From NCBI GenBank assembly GCA_964446745.1, contig CAYURR010000058.1, positions 1-15,762 on the forward strand: DNA of 15,762 nucleotides, read 5' to 3'. The translations under genes and the position numbers were made by a program. Numbering within the stretch: position 1 is the first letter of the stretch; each line of letters begins with the position of its first letter. Positions 14,325 to 15,762 of this stretch are shown piece by piece. Source of the stretch: CAYURR01 sp964446745 (lineage in GTDB: Bacteria; Bacillota; Clostridia; Lachnospirales; WQUN01). The notes under the pieces are model-generated. The model did no database searches. It saw only the letters and a program-made list of their open reading frames with translations, and was not told where the DNA came from.

Positions 14325-15762
14325 CTATCTCCTCATACTTGCTACATAATCAGCAATATTTTGCATATTCATAGAATTACGGTAGGGTATATAGTTTTGA
14401 CGATAATCAATGATTGTTCTACCATTTTCGTCTACCATGTTGTGTTCGCCGTCTGCTACATTTACACGAGCGTTGGTAAAGTTAATGTTTTCACGCGTCA
14501 TGCTGTCAGAGATCCTCTTGATATCTTCGGGTCTCGTTGCAGTAGTGTCTATGCGTGGTTGGGTAGCTGTGTTTGTTTTAGCTGTAACCTTTGCTGCATT
14601 GTTTGTTAATCCGCTTGCTGCTTTGTTAGTTGTTGCAGACGATGCCTTATTTGCTACTTTTGTTGCAGTATTTGTAGCTGTACGAGCTGTTGTACGTGTC
14701 GTACGCTTTGTTGTCTTCTTAGCGTTGTTTGCACGGACTGCTGTGTTAGTCATTTTCTTAGCGGTGTTGTTTGAACGGATAGCTGCGTTATTTACGCGTG
14801 CAGATGCCATGCCAGCCGTTCCTGTCATACTGGTGCCACCTGTCATACCTGTATTGCCTATCATACCTGTGTTGCCGGTCATGCCTGTGTTTCCTACAGT
14901 ACCTATATTACCTGCTGTACCAGTGCTGCCTGCTGTACCTGTGTTAGCTGCTGTACTGGTGTTACCAATACCCATGTTCATAGTACTGCCTGTGCTGCCC
15001 GATACTCCTGTATTGCCTGTGATACCCGTATTGCCCATGTTAGTTGCTACGTTATTTGCCATGCCTGAGTAGTTGTAGCCATTGGTTGCATAGCCTGTGT
15101 AACCGTTATTACCCATGTTGTTATATCCATTGTAGCTGTAGTTTCCAGTGAAACCGTTGTTTCCTGTATATCCGTTATATCCGCTGAAGCCTGTGTTTCC
15201 TAAGCTGCCAATATTATTGGCCAGACCCGAGTAGTTTGACCTGTTCATCGTACTGCCTGCATTGTTAGCCATGCCGGTGTTGCCAAGATAACCTCTGTTC
15301 ATCGTACCGCCTGCATTGTTAGCCATGCTGGTGTTGCCAAGATTACCTCTGTTCATTATACCGCCTACATTATTAGCCATACCGGTATAGTTTGTTCTAT
15401 TACCTGTATAACCCGTGTAATCAGATACAGCCGGTGCTGCCGCTGTTACAGGTCTGGTAGTGATCCTTGCCGGTGTTACTGCGGGTGTGGCCGCCCTGTT
15501 TGTCGACCTCATTGCCGTGTTTGCATTGTTATATATTGCTGGGGTCGCTGTTCTTGCTGCCGGGGTTGTCGATCTTACTGCGCTGTTAGTAGTTGGTGCT
15601 ACTACCGTACGGGACGTTCTGGGTACGTAGTTTGTCGTTGTGCGTGCTGCGTTATTTGCCATACGCGATGCTTTGTTGGTCATTGTATTTGTGTTGTTGT
15701 TTTTATTGTTGTTTGTATATCGTGTCGTCTTCTTGTCGTAGTTGTAACCGTATCCATATCCG
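14325..15762 (-). CDS. Low-complexity Asn/Thr/Ala/Gly-rich repeat protein with collagen-like stretch, 5' end outside window
   Basis: I do not recognise this protein. From the first in-window Met (15683) it has 452 residues, but the frame stays open to the right edge through a Tyr/Gly- and Asn-rich stretch (GYGYNYDKKTTRY, then NNNKNNN), and no ribosome site precedes that Met, so the true start is probably beyond 15762. Regions counted from that Met: Arg/Thr/Ala/Pro-rich 1-88; three 18-residue repeats (MANNxGGxMNRGxLGNT) 102-155; Gly/Tyr/Asn-rich 156-208; collagen-like Gly-X-Y triplets 217-234 and 249-293 with Thr often in the Y position; Lys/Arg/Thr/Ala-rich, histone H1-like 295-375; and a unique C-terminal domain 376-452 (RPEDIKRISDSM, DENGRTIIDYRQNYIP). 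There is no membrane segment. Gly-X-Thr repeats recall BclA-type exosporium proteins, so a spore- or cell-surface role is possible but unproven. Antisense open frames here are shadows of the repeats. Confidence 0.75.
   Translation of the reverse strand, partial: GYGYGYNYDKKTTRYTNNNKNNNTNTMTNKASRMANNAARTTTNYVPRTSRTVVAPTTNSAVRSTTPAARTATPAIYNNANTAMRSTNRAATPAVTPARITTRPVTAAAPAVSDYTGYTGNRTNYTGMANNVGGIMNRGNLGNTSMANNAGGTMNRGYLGNTGMANNAGSTMNRSNYSGLANNIGSLGNTGFSGYNGYTGNNGFTGNYSYNGYNNMGNNGYTGYATNGYNYSGMANNVATNMGNTGITGNTGVSGSTGSTMNMGIGNTSTAANTGTAGSTGTAGNIGTVGNTGMTGNTGMIGNTGMTGGTSMTGTAGMASARVNNAAIRSNNTAKKMTNTAVRANNAKKTTKRTTRTTARTATNTATKVANKASSATTNKAASGLTNNAAKVTAKTNTATQPRIDTTATRPEDIKRISDSMTRENINFTNARVNVADGEHNMVDENGRTIIDYRQNYIPYRNSMNMQNIADYVASMRR
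14805..15035 (-). repeat. Collagen-like Gly-X-Y coding repeat (short-period)
   Basis: 9-base-period DNA encoding GNT, GMT, GMI, GVS, GTA and GST triplets. Gly falls at every third residue from 217 to 232 and again, in a shifted phase, from 249 to 291, with one Ser interruption at 285. Proline is absent from these triplets, unlike in most bacterial collagens. Confidence 0.8.
15219..15380 (-). repeat. Three tandem 54-base repeats (18 residues each)
   Basis: Three consecutive units of 54 bases (starts spaced exactly 54: 15243, 15297 and 15351 for the GTTCAT word on the + strand) encode MANN-VGGIMNRGNLGNTS, MANN-AGGTMNRGYLGNTG and MANN-AGSTMNRSNYSGLA. The first two are near-identical in DNA and the third has drifted. 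A fourth partial echo, LANNIGSLGNTG, follows. The pattern points to slippage or unequal crossing-over. Confidence 0.88.

Noticed and set aside
14410..15072. Long + strand open frame opposite the repeat gene (Val/Leu/Pro-rich, 220 codons)
   Set aside because: It is the mirror of the biased Gly-X-Thr repeat codons. The - strand frame is open far longer, has a unique C-terminal domain and is followed by a terminator.

Overview
The window looks like ordinary chromosomal DNA of a low-to-mid GC Firmicute, most likely a Clostridia-class anaerobe. The evidence is consensus-like sigma-A promoters, strong AGGAGG-type ribosome sites mixed with GTG and TTG starts, an FtsEX/coiled-coil M23 pair, RsbV/RsbW/RsbU-type partner switching, an LtaS-like sulfatase and a HelD helicase. 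The exact genus cannot be told from sequence reading alone. I see no tRNA, rRNA, CRISPR array, insertion sequence or phage gene.

Layout. (1) 1-1967, + strand: the 3' part of a HelD-type UvrD/Rep-like ATPase, cut by the left edge. (2) 1964-4780, - strand: ftsE-ftsX-M23 peptidase, a cell-wall hydrolysis control operon with a convincing promoter at 4837-4865; its last stop codon interlocks with that of helD. (3) 4887-8358, - strand: a five-gene regulatory operon, in transcription order a STAS anti-anti-sigma protein, a degenerate RsbW-like protein, an intact RsbW-like kinase, a receiver-SpoIIE phosphatase and a CdaR/PucR-type regulator. No sigma factor gene is present. (4) 8502-10887, + strand, divergent from the operon: an LtaS-like membrane sulfatase followed by a small helical protein that resembles FlgN/FliT-type flagellar chaperones, closed by a strong bidirectional terminator. 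(5) 10932-14154, - strand: NADH oxidase followed by two Gfo/Idh/MocA-type dehydrogenases, the three tightly coupled. (6) 14325-15762, - strand: a very low-complexity Asn/Thr/Ala/Gly-rich protein with 18-residue tandem repeats, a proline-free collagen-like Gly-X-Thr stretch and a Lys/Arg-rich tail. Its reading frame stays open through the right edge of the window.

How the parts may work together. FtsE/FtsX is known to transmit ATP-driven conformational change to coiled-coil peptidoglycan hydrolases, and here the hydrolase is encoded immediately downstream with all zinc ligands intact. The partner-switch genes form a complete phosphatase/kinase/antagonist set, but two of the four proteins have lost hallmark residues: the receiver lacks its phosphoacceptor Asp, and the first RsbW-like protein lacks the ATP/Mg signatures. 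The circuit may therefore be wired in a non-textbook way. The NADH oxidase plus two NAD(P)-type dehydrogenases suggest oxidation of a sugar or polyol with NADH recycling, but the substrate is unknown.

The least explained items are the degenerate signalling module and the repeat protein at the right edge.
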